Part shown: positions 1 through 12,760 of the stretch, in pieces
Position numbering within the stretch: position 1 is the first letter of the stretch
How the letters are laid out: every line of letters starts with the position of its first letter
From: Acanthochlamys bracteata
Lineage: Eukaryota > Streptophyta > Magnoliopsida > Pandanales > Velloziaceae
DNA length: 64,000 bases
Direction: 5' to 3'
NCBI GenBank assembly: GCA_019914995.1
Contig: CM034130.1
Coordinates: forward strand, 3,596,001 to 3,660,000
Program-made: the position numbers and the translations under genes
The notes under the pieces: generated by a model
Seen by the model: the letters and a program-made list of their open reading frames with translations, nothing else
What the model was told of the DNA's origin: nothing
Databases searched by the model: none

Positions 1-206
1 CTCATCAGGACGAGAGAAAGAGCCCTACATCTAATTGAAAGTATTTATAAAAAAATAAAAATAAAAAAAAAGGTAGGTGCCAGTACTGATAATGCCACAT
101 CTCTACACTCTCATCAGGACAAGAGAAAGAGCCCTACATCTAATTGAACTTAAAAAAATTTTTTTAAAAACGAGGTCGGTGCCAGTACAGATAAAATGCC
201 TGGTCC
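1..206. repeat. Tandem duplication, 109-bp period, in LPCAT intron
   Basis: A segment beginning CTCATCAGGACGAGAGAAAG at position 1 recurs at 110 with one visible change in those 20 bases. Both copies end near GGTGCCAGTAC. The copies differ mainly in the central A/T tract. It lies in the intron that leaves the left edge of the window. Confidence -1.
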
Positions 207-540
207 CTTGCAGGCATTTTGAACTATTTCCAATTCCTATGTGCATATAATACTTAACACTTATCCTATACATAAAGTAAGTATACTTCTGCTTACACCA
301 TCCACAAGGTTTTCACAAAACTAAGGAACAAACAATGAGTTCAATAAACATATGGAAATTCACCGGGCACAGCATAATTTAGTAGACTAATCCTCAGGCA
401 GATTTTGATGCTTGTGGTTCTGAAGAAGTTTCATATCCTAGTTTCTTTATTTATTGCTAAAAGTTCTCAAGTTCCCTATGGTCTAAAATAAAGCATGCAT
501 TACAAGCACTACATATTCATCATGGACCAAGAATACTCAC

Positions 541-3193
541 AGTAACGCAGCCAGGAGCTAACTTGAATATTCCACACAAGAGGTAACTGTACAGCACTAG
601 TTGCAAGTTCAACCCCAAGAATGTCAACGTTCTTTGCACGGTCCCACCGTGGTTTTGGAGGAGAAGTATTTGACCAACCAGTAAAACCAAGACCAGAAAT
701 GATGATCGAAGCTTCTGAAATAGACCAGATAAAATAATACTTCCAACGAGCAGTAAAACCAGACATGTACTGATAACTAAGGCATTTCCAGAAATCCCAT
801 TCCTGGTAAGTTTGATCATTGAACCTTGAAAGAGGGAAATATGGGACCAAGTATAAGTATATGCCCATGCAAATGGCTGCTTGAAGTATAGCACGGAAAG
901 TAGCGCCAAAAGGAGATGGCACTGGTCTGTCTTTAGTAGGGGCCCAAATCTAGAATTGACCAAAGAAAATACAAGGTTTGAAACATGGTTATCGCGAGCT
1001 TAAATGTGTGTATCGCATAGACTCGATTACATAGATGAAAACTAAGCAACATGAATGAGACAAGTTATTTTTGAACTTACGCCTTTCTTTTCAGTCCATT
1101 CAAGATAATCCTTCATTTCATATACTGGTCCTGCAAAGTGACTACCACAGCAGAGGCAGTACCCAATATACTCAGTGATTGAGGGACAACGAATCAAACG
1201 GTTTTTCTTTTGTGCATCTCGCAAACTTTCTTCTTTCAGTAAACCATCACTATAATTGATGGCACACGAAATAACCTTCAAAGTTAACACCATCAAAGCT
1301 CCTGTAGAGAGAGAACATGTTAGTAGGCAATTTTCCAGAAACATATAATGTAAAGCTTGAAATGTATGGGACCCATTAGCAGAGAAGCTAGTGGGTTACT
1401 AGGATAGAGAGCTTGACTGCTGTTGCTGTTGTGTACCAATAATTCCCTGTGTTGGATTATCTAGAAATAATATCATCATGGTTCTAATCACAATCATCCA
1501 ATGATTTTTAAACTGTCCTATTTTCCTCATTTCAATTATGGCCATGCTTCATGCGGAGTGCACAACAACAAATTTATTTTCATATGTGCTCAAAGGTATA
1601 GAACTTCTTCATAATTAACACAGCACTGAGATTATAAACTGTCATATAAACAATTTAAATAAGGTTCATAGAGCAGAATCTTGTTACCAGTTGCATCAAT
1701 GCCCCCTTCCTTCCACGCATCTCCACTCATGTAGTAGATATGGCTACAGAAACCAGAATGCCATGAGGTACTAATCAATAAGCACTTCACATTTACCCAA
1801 GGAGCCATTAAATTTATCATTACGCATGAGAGATATTATTTGCCTAATGGAAAGGTAATATTATAGCTCCTTTGATAAATATTAAAAACATCCAACTGGA
1901 AAACCCATCAAATTAGTTGCAAATGCCAAGGAGTTCCAATAAAAAGAGATTAAGATGATAAATTGGTGAAGTGCCTAAAATAGGTAGTCTTGTCCCATTG
2001 CGACCTTTATGATTTCATGTTGCTATTTCCAGTGTTGGGTTATGCCAGTCACAAAACAGGTCAATTAGCAAATGCACTGTCCCATTATGGGTCCCAGTTA
2101 TCTAACCGCACATATAACAGCATTAGTAGACAACTGACATGAGAGAGCATAATGCCACATATAGCTGTATTCTAATGACAGGGTACACCTTTTATACAGT
2201 GCAGCTCTTCTAAGGCTATCAGATAATTCGAAGGTCCTCTTAATGCAGCAGTTTATATGACTTCCGTAAATTTTTTCATCGCCAACTTTTGCATATGTGA
2301 TGGCATCCACCATAAATTTCATAAAAACAACTTGGGCAGAGTAATAATGAACGGAACACAAAAAATATCTCTTCAGAAGGAACAGTGATACTTCACATTT
2401 GTTCATCTTGATGACTGGTAACTAATGGGCCTGAAATATTACTGTCCAAAGCAGACAAGAAATCATAGACTCAAGTATTAGAGAAGTATGTGAAAAGCAT
2501 GCCCAAGAACTCACCGATTAAGTGATTCAAATAAAACCCTTTCACTTTTAATAAATCCATATAGAAACCATGACTTCATGCACAATGTGAGCAGTACAAA
2601 GATCCACCACTAGTTAGAATCAAGAAACATAGCTCTAAGATGTAACTACGACATAGAGTAATCAAACGAAGCCTCTGCCCCTAAGTATTAGCCATCCTCC
2701 ATTTCAAGTATCAAATCAGTTACTTGTTCATTCACTGTCAAAAATCCTTGCGGGTCACATTCGTTACTCAATTTCAACAAAACAAAACCCTCGCTATCAA
2801 CTAATGCCACTTCATGCACAGAGTCAAGAATCCTCAATCAGCAAAAGGAAACTTAACAATAATCCATAAATTCAAGTATATGAAAGAAAGATACCATCCG
2901 ATAAGGTAGCCAAATGCCGAAAGGAAGGTTATAACACCAGCATAGGGCCGTATCAACAGCATCGAAGCGTACCCAACCGCCATGGGGATTAAGAAATGGA
3001 TATTAGAAGAGAACCCAAAGGAAAGGTAAGAGAGTACGGCTCCGGTTGCAGCTGCGTAGAAATGCTTCGCCGGAGCGCCGCCGGGCACCAGTCGCCAGAA
3101 GAAACTCACCGGAATCGTGGCGACGAAGCAGAGAAGAAACCTCATCACCGGCACCGATACCCCGATCGCCGCCGCTATCTCCGATAAATCCAT
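541..3193 (-). CDS. LPCAT: Lysophospholipid acyltransferase (LPCAT/LPLAT, MBOAT family), first four exons
   Basis: The gene matches the plant LPCAT1/2 (LPLAT) enzymes, ER membrane proteins that re-acylate lysophosphatidylcholine and other lysophospholipids in the Lands cycle. Coding exons read on the minus strand are 3193-2895, 1743-1688, 1301-1081 and 949-541. All junctions are GT-AG and phases agree (299, 56, 221 and 409 nt). The first exon opens with MDLSEIAAAIGVSV and hydrophobic segments. Joining exons 1 and 2 restores GYLIGCHIYYMSGDAWKEGG, exon 3 holds the motif YCLCCGSHFAGPVYEMKDY, and exon 4 holds FTARWKYYFIWSISEASI. About 328 of the roughly 460 residues usual for the family are present. 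The remaining exon or exons, including the catalytic histidine region, lie to the left of the window because the donor at 540 opens an intron that runs off the edge. No frame damage is seen. The LPCAT1 versus LPCAT2 paralogue is not decided. Confidence -1.
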
Positions 3194-3340
3194 CTTTGAT
3201 TTCTTTCTGGCCTTCTTCTCGCGAGGTCGTGGCGTCTAGTTTGCCAAAATCGGGTCGAAGTCCCGAACGTTTGGGATCCTCTTTTATATCTACTGTAATT
3301 AATGACTAACTAACTCTGTTCTTTGTATAATCCGCCTCGC
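3194..3340 (-). promoter_or_regulatory. Probable 5' UTR and core promoter of LPCAT
   Basis: The sequence just upstream of the LPCAT start codon, read on the minus strand, is GC-richer than the intergenic DNA beyond it and has pyrimidine-rich stretches typical of plant leaders. No clear TATA box was identified, so the extent is an estimate. Confidence -1.
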
Positions 3341-5802
3341 CCACTTGGATCGGCACGCTATTCTGGATGAACTCAACTCTTATGAGATAATGACTAAATT
3401 GCCCCTATTGTGATCGTTCGGATATGCGGAGATTCCACTGCACGTGGCGTGGTAGAACCGTAAAAGTTATTAGATCGTCAGCTGCACAGGAAAGAACTTG
3501 TAAAAACAGTGTACGAGTAAATTTCTATTTATAGAAATGAGTGTTTGTGGGGTATATATGAATGGGGTAAACATGCAACTCTGTTCCTAATCGGACATTT
3601 CGGGACCAACGACCATCTGACCTTTTTAAATCCAACGGCGAGATGAATAATTTGTTATAATGTAAAGTGAAATGAATAACGGTTTGCTCACTTTTGGGAC
3701 CACCTAACCTTTTTAGATCCAACAATAGTATATTAGATTAGTTATGATGTACGGTGAAATGTAGTAACTAGTTAACAGAGTGTTTACGACCACCGCCGGT
3801 GCAATAACTATTGCTATACTAGAAACAAAAGCTGTTGTGAAGGTGTAAATTTAAAAGCGGTGACACCACCGCTGTAGTAGACCGGCCCTGACGGCTGTAG
3901 TAGGTCTGCCATAAAGAGCCTAATTAATTGGGTTCCTTCATATAGTTGGGATGTTACTCGTACGGAAGCTTAATTTTTCATTAATTCAAACTCCGTTCAT
4001 TTGTCACCTATTTCTTTGTTTACTCTCCTCTCATTCCCTATATTCTCCGGGCGATCTATTATGTAACCTAACAAGACTCCGTTACAATCTCATAACTCTT
4101 TTGATTCAGATGATTACGAATTCTGACATAATATAATAAAAACAAATCAAATTCTCTCAGCCCTTTCAATTCTTCTATTATAATTATCTTTTCTAAATTT
4201 AATCTCTTAAACTTTTAGGAAAAAGATAGATCCAAAATTTGCTCATATAATTATCAAACAGCTATAGAGAGTTTGAATAAATAGATCCTATTAATTTTTC
4301 CTGCTAATTGGAAGAGAAATAAGCTCAGCATCAGAGCTAACAAAGACACTTCTATTTTTTTAATTTAATTTTAAGTTGATTTTAGTAATTTTTTTATTAA
4401 AAAATGAACTTATTTTTGCTCTGAATTTACTGAATATAGTTGATTTAGATAATTATTGCTGGATAAACAATTAAGTTTTTCTATCAATACTGTTTATCGA
4501 TTGTTTTGTTTGTTTTGCTTTAGAGTTAGACTATTGTAGATAAGTAATAAGGAGTGCTTAGTCTATTCAGGTAAGCCATCTAAGCATCGAAAAGGTGTGT
4601 TTTCTATTTAAGATCTTTGCGAATTTCCTCAGCATGTGGATCATATGAAGAAGTCTTACTAATAGGTAGGTGCCATGAAATGGAAGATATGTTAATGTAT
4701 TTTTTGTGATGCCTAATAATACCATAGTTAATGTAAAGAAAATTTTATATCTTATATTAAATAAAAAAAATTTTACAAGACATACAATAAATGCTTTCAC
4801 CACTTATCTACAAAATTAGATGTATATTATGATAGTCAATATCTAACGTATGTGTAATGTGTAACACTATCCTTATACGACTATAGCGATGCTCCACTAT
4901 TGCGATTGCCTATTATATTACGAAATAGGATTTGTATTTAAGTAAGTCGGTAAGCTCCTAAAGAAAAAGAGGGAATAATCTAGTTGACATTATAGATTTT
5001 GTTATGTGATTTCATTATGTATTTTGGGTTAAATTTTGGACAATGAAGAAACTTCAAAAGTTGGTTAAGAATCCCAAGATCCATATGTTGTCGAGAAGTT
5101 GGAAAGGTGACATTTTTGGATTGTAAGTAACTCTAACTTTTATATTATTGAAAAAAGTTCCATTATTAACTTTTCGTATTGTCTGATAAATTTGTCTCAT
5201 TAGTATTGTTGGCTTATTCATTAGCTTATGAAACTGTCAAGATTTTAGAGACTACTTTTCATCACATGCTTATAGGTTATCTCTGATGTTTATCATGACA
5301 CCTTTACCTTTATTACTATAATTTAATGTCTACAAAAAATGAATGATAGTTTTATGGAAGCTTCAAATTGTCAGAGAGATGTTTCATGTTAAGCTGTATG
5401 AGAACTTTTTGGCAAATATTTTTATGGGTGGCCTTGACATACTATGTTGGATTTCTTGTTTTTTATAGATGTCAAATAGATATAAATCTTATGATATAGA
5501 TAACATAGATAACCATCGAAGGCGCTAGCACCCTGTGCAATTGCATGTTAATTGATGACATCTAGTGCAAGTGATTTTTTTTTGTTATTTCAAAAAAATT
5601 TCTCCTGTAATTACGAGTTATCTTAAACAATTACATTTGCAAGTAGTTCAACAGGTGTCATGAAAGCTAACATAAACAGAATGTGAAGTCTTAATGATAT
5701 CAATGTCATGGATTATCGTTATCTTATGATTTGAATTATATCCTGATAATAGCTGTTTGATATGTTTATATAGGTCTATGGTTTTGTCCTATGCAAATTG
5801 GC
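3341..5802. other. Intergenic, no gene recognised
   Basis: AT-rich sequence with no convincing gene. It includes an imperfect tandem duplication of about 90 bp at roughly 3590-3770, where GGGACCA...CCTTTTTA.ATCCAAC recurs. A GC-richer patch at 3785-3910 (ACCACCGCCGG, GGTGACACCACCGCTG) could be the edge of a worn DNA transposon. At 5042-5125 a short open stretch is followed by a possible splice donor, but no domain is recognisable. Confidence -1.
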
Positions 5803-6356
5803 TAGGGGTGGCAATTTAGATTAGTGGATTGATTTTGGATCGGTCCATTTAATAACCGGATCAAGTTTATTCAACCTTAATCTAACCCATAAATTTATAT
5901 AGGTTCAAAATTATCAATTCTAATCCAATTTATTTAATAATATGGTCAAATTCGGATCGACCTATTTAATAATTAAAATTATTAAATTTTAATTCTATAC
6001 TTTTAAGCTTGAATTAAATTATAAAATTAGTTGGAATGAAGATGCACGATGTTATTAGTGAAGAAATATTGTGAGTATCCAATTTATAAATTATTATTAT
6101 CAATTTTTTTATTGTTAAAATTTTATTATACTGTAAAGAAAAACTAGAAAAGAGTTATTCCTTATAAAGATGACAATTCGAGTTGGTGGATCAATCTTAG
6201 ATCGATCGGTGTCAATCTATTTAATAATTGGGTCAAATTTATTCAACAATAATCCAATCAATATATTTTTATGGGTTAAAATATTCAACCTAATCTATAT
6301 TAAATGGGTCAGTTTTGGGTTAACTTTTCGGATCATGTCATATATTGTCACCCTTG
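5803..6356 (-). mobile_element. hAT-type non-autonomous element, copy A
   Basis: It begins TAGGGGTGGCAATTTAGA and ends near GTCACCCTTG, an imperfect inverted match. Flanks AAATTGGC (5795-5802) and CAATTAGC (6357-6364) agree at 6 of 8 positions, consistent with an eroded 8-bp hAT duplication. Internal sequence matches copy D (33366-34200) in reverse orientation, but copy A lacks a central block, making it a shorter deletion derivative of about 554 bp. It is noncoding. Confidence -1.
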
Positions 6357-6364
6357 CAATTAGC

Positions 6365-9300
6365 TAATTAAAATCAAATTCTCAAAAAATTCAATCTGAA
6401 ATTTTTTTCGACCATAAAAAGAAGAAATATGAAGTGGAAAAATATGGAGAGCAACCTTACTATCTTAAAAAGTGTACGACTTTATGTCCTTAATACTCTT
6501 TCTTTCCTAATGCTACCTCTTCTATATTGTTCTTGAAGAGACTTGAGAATTTATACATGGATGTTAATGCATGTAGCTAAAATTCGTGAAAGGGAACGAA
6601 TAAAGAAATACAATGATATGAAGGTTTGAAGAAATATGTTAAATTTTTAGATCTTATTTATGGTTTTATGATTTTATACTCTTCAATAATCTAATCAATA
6701 GGTGGCTGGCAAAGTGGAGGTATCATGGGGAAAAAAGAGAGAGTGCAATATTTCTGAGGACCATTGATATGTCATATATCGTAGATCCATGAAATGTGCG
6801 ATTAATTAATTAACTAGTTTGCAGGAGAAGATCATCACACATGTATAATGAAATCGGTTGTTGCTAAAATGGGCTCAAATGGATGGTTCTCACATAAATC
6901 ACCAACGTTTCTTACTATTCACTAAACAATCCTCAATTTATTTAACTGTGCATATGGATCAGTATGTCTCATAGTTCCTTTCTTATCGGTTAAGAATTCC
7001 ATCAACCCTATTAATCGAATAGTTAAGAATTCCCCATCCTCTTCTTCAATTCTTCATCGATTCAACTAAAGTTGATTAATAAAATCATCAATCTTCTTCT
7101 AGAGCATGTTTTAATTTTTCGAAACTCACTTTCTCCGGCATTCAGAATTCTAGAGAATTCGCATATTTTATTTACACAAAAAATTCAAACTCTAGTTCGT
7201 CTTTTATTGTCGTGAGTTCTCAGCTGAACTTTTGTTGCGTCATTTGTTTCACTCCAAACAAAAAATAGAAACAAAAAATAATAATAAATCAACAAAAATT
7301 AATAAATTAATATTTTTCAAACTGGAAATCGAATTCTTGAATCAAATTGAATGAAATCTTGAAATATAAATTTCAAATTGCCGAGTCCTGTAGTGAGAGA
7401 TCAACTGAGAGAAATCGATAAAAAGATCGCGCAGGAAGAGATATGCAGGAGGGAGAGATCTACCTCCAAATCGATAAAACAATTAATAGAGAGTCCTAAA
7501 TAAGAGAGGTACTCGAAGTGACCTACGCAGAGCGAGCTGTGTAACAGAGTGAACGAAATGAGTCTTTAACGGGGAGGGAGAGAGTTGTCTAGAGATTTCA
7601 ACTAACATGTAGATTAAGAGAAAAAAAATTAAGATAAGGGAATGAGAGAATATGTAAATAACATGTGTAGTACATATCAATCTCGAGGGATGAAATATAA
7701 AGCTTTTTGCTTTTAAAAATACTTCTAACGTACTTCATATTCACTTTTAAAAACTAAATTAAACACAAATTTTAAACTCATTTTTAACATAAAAAATTGA
7801 ATTCAGTTTTAACCCACTTCTAAATAAAATTGAAACATAAAATCTAAACTCACTTTCAACCTACTTTAAAAGAAAATTTGAAACACAACAATTGTTCTCA
7901 TTTCTAACACATTTTTCAAAAACTCTACTTCAATAAAATTGCTTCCATAAAACTTACTTTCATGAATTTAAAACATGCCTCTAATATGAGTGATGTTGAG
8001 AGTTCGAAATAACACAACTTCAACCATGATAATGCACGGTAAGAGAGGCAAGAGATGGAGACAGCTATAGATATTGTTTACAAAGTCGAGCACCAAGGGA
8101 ACACTCTCTATAGTTTCGATGGTTAAACTGTCTAGTGTTGTAATGTTTCGTTAGTGGAAAATTTAGTGTATGGACATACAATAATGTATTCTTACACTTG
8201 TAATTAGTCACGCTGAAGGCCTAACGGGTTAATTGAAAACTTGCGTTCATATTTCTAGTGTGTAGTATACATGTGATTTTTTTTTGTTTAACTTTGCAAT
8301 GGCTTAGTGGTTGCTTTCGGTTGTGGAATACATGGATTTTTTATAGTATTGATGTTATTTTGATAATATATATGTGTCCGACGAAATGACTTTATTATGC
8401 TTTGAGCAATTTGTTGTGCTATTATTGTGATTATTTTGAGAATTAGTGTTTAAGCACTTTCTTTGTATATGTGATGTGATTGAGTATTAATGCTATTCAT
8501 CATAAATGGTTCCTCGGTTAGTAATTGTCTCAAGTATTACAAAAATATATTCTATTTTTGCAAATATGATAATAATTTGTATAGATGCCTGAAAGTGAGT
8601 AGATAGTATGACTGAAGAGTTTGCTCCCATCACGAGATTGAATCTTCTGGATTGCACAATCTCTGCAGCTCTACTTCTATGCTTGTCTCTCTTCTGCTAT
8701 TGTGAGATGTGCGTTCTACAGCGAGCTTTCTTTTTCGCTGAACTCACTCATGCTCTCTGCAGTCTCCCTCTCTCATATCAACCCTCTTATTCGAATCAAG
8801 GTAAGTTTTTTTCTTTTTGAAATTTAAGATCTTTTAGATACCAGTTGTATAGTTTATGTTTTGGTACATTTTAGCTAGTGTTCTTTTTTATAGGATTTAT
8901 TTATTGATTGAGTTTACTATTTGAGTGAGATCTTATAAGCAATTTTTACCCGGTTTTTTTATGTTTTTCTTTAAAAAAATACTGTGAATATTTGGCAGAA
9001 GTAGTTCGTGGTGGATCTGAAAGAGTTTGATGTTATGCGCTCTTAAATTTATTATTGGCTTTGATCTAGATTATATCTGATATACATGTTTTGATTAGGA
9101 TCTTAGAGTATGTTGCTGATTACGGTACAGTGTCACATTTAGGCAATTGTGATATTTTGATCTCTTCGTTTAATATTTGCCCTACTCATCTTGATTGCAT
9201 CTATCACAAAAGGTATTGATCTCTCTATATTCTTTATATGCTATTCATCTTCTTCTACTTGTTTGATTTTACTATCAATCGAGAAAACAGATTTGTCGTA

Positions 9301-9555
9301 TTTTGGAAATTTTTTCCAATGCAAAATGTTGTGATTTTTGCATTAACGTATTCTGAATATTCTCGATCGTCAAAACATATATTTGTCACAAATTTTTTTG
9401 TCTTGGTTGTTTTTAGTCGCCAAATCAAATCTTTTGAAATTTGGTTTTCTTTTCTAGCTTTCAATTTGTTTAGGCTTTTCTTGAAATTTGGTTATAAATT
9501 ATAGAGTAGCACTATAAAGAAAAAGTGCTCCTAATAACATATAGGCTTTGGATGA
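6365..9555. other. Intergenic, AT-rich, no gene recognised
   Basis: Nothing convincing is encoded. The region 7700-7985 is a run of loosely repeated CACTTTTAAA/AACACAAATTTT-type phrases, and a similar run recurs at 10200-10410, so these may be subterminal repeats of a worn DNA transposon around the Myb/SANT remnant. A stretch at 8608-8799 is open and followed by a good donor (AATCAAG/GTAAGT). It could be a non-coding or leader exon, but no domain is seen. Confidence -1.
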
Positions 9556-9560
9556 TCTTT

Positions 9561-9890
9561 ACGAAGAAAAAGATATCTAACAAGCGATGTACACCGCAAC
9601 AAGATGAGAATCTTATCAAATTTCTTGCTGAACAGTAAAAGAAAAAGTAAGAAACTTGGTAAGGATTTCAGAGAGCCAACATTAATCGCTGCCGCCAATT
9701 ATATCGATGAAATGTTTTAATATTAAGTTCATGGCAACATAAGCTGACGACCAATTTTGCACTTTAAGGCAAACTTATCAGCTTATTAGATTTGTGATCA
9801 ATTTAAGTGATTTTAGTTGAAATGACGAGCTGCAATGATTATTTTGGACAAGAAAATTGAGATATATCTTATCGAGAATGTTAGATGAGG
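9561..9890 (+). pseudogene. Myb/SANT-like DNA-binding domain remnant (PIF/Harbinger type)
   Basis: Pieces of a Myb/SANT-like domain (the Myb_DNA-bind_3 type, found in the second protein of PIF/Harbinger transposons and in related host genes) can be read across the three forward frames: CTPQQDENLIKFLAEQ near 9591, KKLGKDFREPTLIAAANYI near 9650, and ADDQFCTLRQTYQLI followed by FS-NDELQ near 9745-9830. The first aromatic of the expected RWTP motif is cysteine (TGT), an in-frame TGA sits where FSWND is expected, and there are at least two frame changes. It is therefore a relic. No transposase was found nearby. The domain call is from memory of the family pattern. Confidence -1.
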
Positions 9891-12470
9891 CATTTGCATG
9901 TGTTTCGTATTATTGTGCTTTACTATATAGAGAGCGTTTCATCTAATAATTTTTAGTAATTATTGTTTGTAATATTTGTTGTTCTTCTAACTACTTTTGA
10001 ATTGCTGAGTAACTCCAAGCTGAAGTCTTTTATTAATACTTCAAGTAATCGGTTAGAAGAGCTTCAAATAATATGTGGGGGAGATAAAGTCAAGTGAGTC
10101 GAAATGAGAACTTCCTATGTCGACTCTATAGTGTTGTTGTAAATAAGTGCTCTTTTGTAATATTGATATATAGTTATGAAAGCTAAATAAATAACTGAAA
10201 TTTAACTCATTTGTAATTTTTTCACCTCCATAAAAACTAATTATAAAAAATACTTACATACTCATTTTAAACACAATCAAATATAATAAGTTATTTTAAA
10301 GTTGCTTTCAGAATCACCTTCAATTTTAAACAAATAAATATAAATTTTAAGTTTACTTCTTAAACGCCTTTTTTTTAAAATTCACTTTTTAAAACTCGCT
10401 TCATTGCAATCGAGCTAACCTAATATGAACGGAAGATCTTTTTGATTTTTTCTTAACTTACCTGGGGCATTAAGGAAGGATGATTAGCATTGAGCCTAGG
10501 CATGTATGCCTATGTGGGTCTTGGCTTGGTTGCTTAGGGCTGAGAAAAAGAAGAAGAAAGAAGCCAGCAATAACGGAAAAAATCTCAAATGAATTAAACC
10601 GTCAGTGATCTTTGGGCTCACTTTATATTGAACCAATTTCGCATTTAGCCTATATGATCGAGTACCTATTCCTTGTATTGTATAACACGTTTAGGATACA
10701 CCTCAAAATTACATGACAACGAACAAAGATAGATGTATCTTGGACATGATAACATATGTTAACAATAAATAATGTGAAAGTAAATTTTTTAAAGGGAATA
10801 AACGGGTGGTGTTTGACAAAATAACATATGTTACTTATTTGGTGGTGTTTGACAAAATAATATATAGTTTCCGAAACATTGTATTGCTACGTATTTAAAC
10901 TTTGAATTGTGAAGCCTAAATAAGTGCTCTTAAGTTTCTCAAACAGCACGATCAGAATTTAGTTTTTGCTGTTTAAAAACTATATTACGACGACAAACAT
11001 ATAGCGCTGATGGTGCAATATGTGTGAAGTTGCTTTAAAGTTTTAGTGTGTTATTAGAATCAAATTTAGTTAAGTTTTAAGTTTTATGTTATATTCGAAA
11101 TCTTAAAAATGATGAGTCTATTTATACGCTTGTAAACCTATTGTTACAAAATATTTAATTTGAAAAGTACAAAATATTTAATTCGGTACAATATTGATAG
11201 ATGTAAATTTTATGTTTTTAGATCAAAATTTTAAATTAGTTTTTCAAAAACTCTCCAAAATATTCTTTTTTCAAAAAGATTTTATTTTATAAACACTTTT
11301 AGCATCTTCTTACTCCATAAATAATTACTGGTGCTTACTAAGACTTTCTTGGTGCAATCTTTATTATTCTCTTGGGTCATTACTTCGAAACTGTAGTTGC
11401 TTTATTTTGCCATTATATTTTATCCTGTACTTTTGATACACTGCTACTACCAACATCGCGAGAATTTTACATCACAGACTTAGAGATATCTGAAAGTGTT
11501 TTTAAAAATAAATTTTTCTAAAATAAAAAATATTTTAAGAATATTTGAAAAATAAAATCTATTTTATTTAAAAAATAATAATAATAAATAATAATAAAAT
11601 TTTATTATATAAAATTATATATATTTTTAAATTATAGAATTTTATAAATATTATAAAAGTTTTTAAAAAAAGCGTGATATAATAGTTGGAATAAAAATGA
11701 ATTAAAAATTTTGTCAAAAACACTTTAAGCTCCACCCAAGCTTATACTCGATCATAGCAACTTCATCTCCTTATTTCAACAACACTTTAGAATTTCGCTC
11801 TCTTATTGTAGGTACGTGTTTGCTCGTTCTCTTATCGTATCTTTTATATATTTATTGTAGGTTTTGTAACTTCTAAATTTATTTACAGTTTTTATATTGC
11901 AACCCATAATATATTAATGTTGTGTTAGATTTTCTTTGACCCTTTAGGTTCATGTAAATTTTCTATAGTGCATATTTATATTTTCACCTAAAATTAGCAG
12001 GGAAAAGCTTTTAAGATTAATTTTATTTATGATTGAAGTTGAAAATATTTTAGTTGAATGTCATGGAATTTGAAGATTTCTTAAACTATGGGAACTTAAA
12101 TTTGGGATTTTCAATATCTTTAAAAAAGTATTAGTTAATAATTATAAGTAATATATAATACTGATAGTTGATTGAAGTTTCAGAATGAGAAGAATCGTTT
12201 ACAAAGCAATTTCTGATAATTCATAAAAAATCTATACCAAAATTTGTGACGTAAATATATTTGCAATATGCATCTGGCATAAAATTTACCTCAACAAATG
12301 CAAGTCGGGGTAATTAAAAAAATAATTTTTGAAAAGAATCTGTTTTTGCATTTAAAATATACACATATTTGTAATATATGTATATTCATTCTATTTTTAA
12401 ATAATAAGCTAAAAAAGTATTTTTTTTTTTGTGTAAATGAGTAAGCTGAGTAAAAAATTAACAATAAAAA
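9891..12470. other. Intergenic, AT-rich, no gene recognised
   Basis: No gene is supported. A short direct repeat (GGTGGTGTTTGACAAAATAA) occurs near 10805 and again near 10840. The stretch 11490-11730 is very AT-rich and resembles, in one orientation, the AT-rich family described at 48.4 and 51.4 kb. Confidence -1.
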
Positions 12471-12740
12471 CACGTCACAGACATTCTTTTACCTTCTTCG
12501 CATGCCACGTAAGCCTAACACCGGCACGTCTGCCGCCGTACTTTCGAGTCTTCTAGTTCCAGCTGGCGTATACACCCGATAAAACCTCAGCGCTTGCCGA
12601 TAGCCTAATCCCGTCGCTTACGTCACAAAGAGTAGGAAAACCGGGAACAGCCGGTCACCCACTTCTGAGGCTAGTCTTTGCATTCTGCTGCAGTCCTCTC
12701 ACCGTCCAAAGCTCAACCTTTTTGTTGTTCCCGTTCTTTC
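12471..12740 (+). promoter_or_regulatory. ACGT-rich island, probable displaced distal promoter of the SEUSS-LIKE gene
   Basis: This patch is clearly GC-richer than its surroundings. It carries several ACGT cores: CACGTCAC at 12471, CCACGTAAG near 12504, GGCACGTC near 12525 and TTACGTCAC at 12618-12626. Such cores are typical bZIP-binding sites (G-box, CRE or as-1 class). It ends just before the LTR element at 12761. If that element is removed, the island would lie about 370 bp upstream of the SEUSS-LIKE leader. The regulatory role is inferred. Confidence -1.
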
Positions 12741-12760
12741 AAATAACACAACTAAATATT

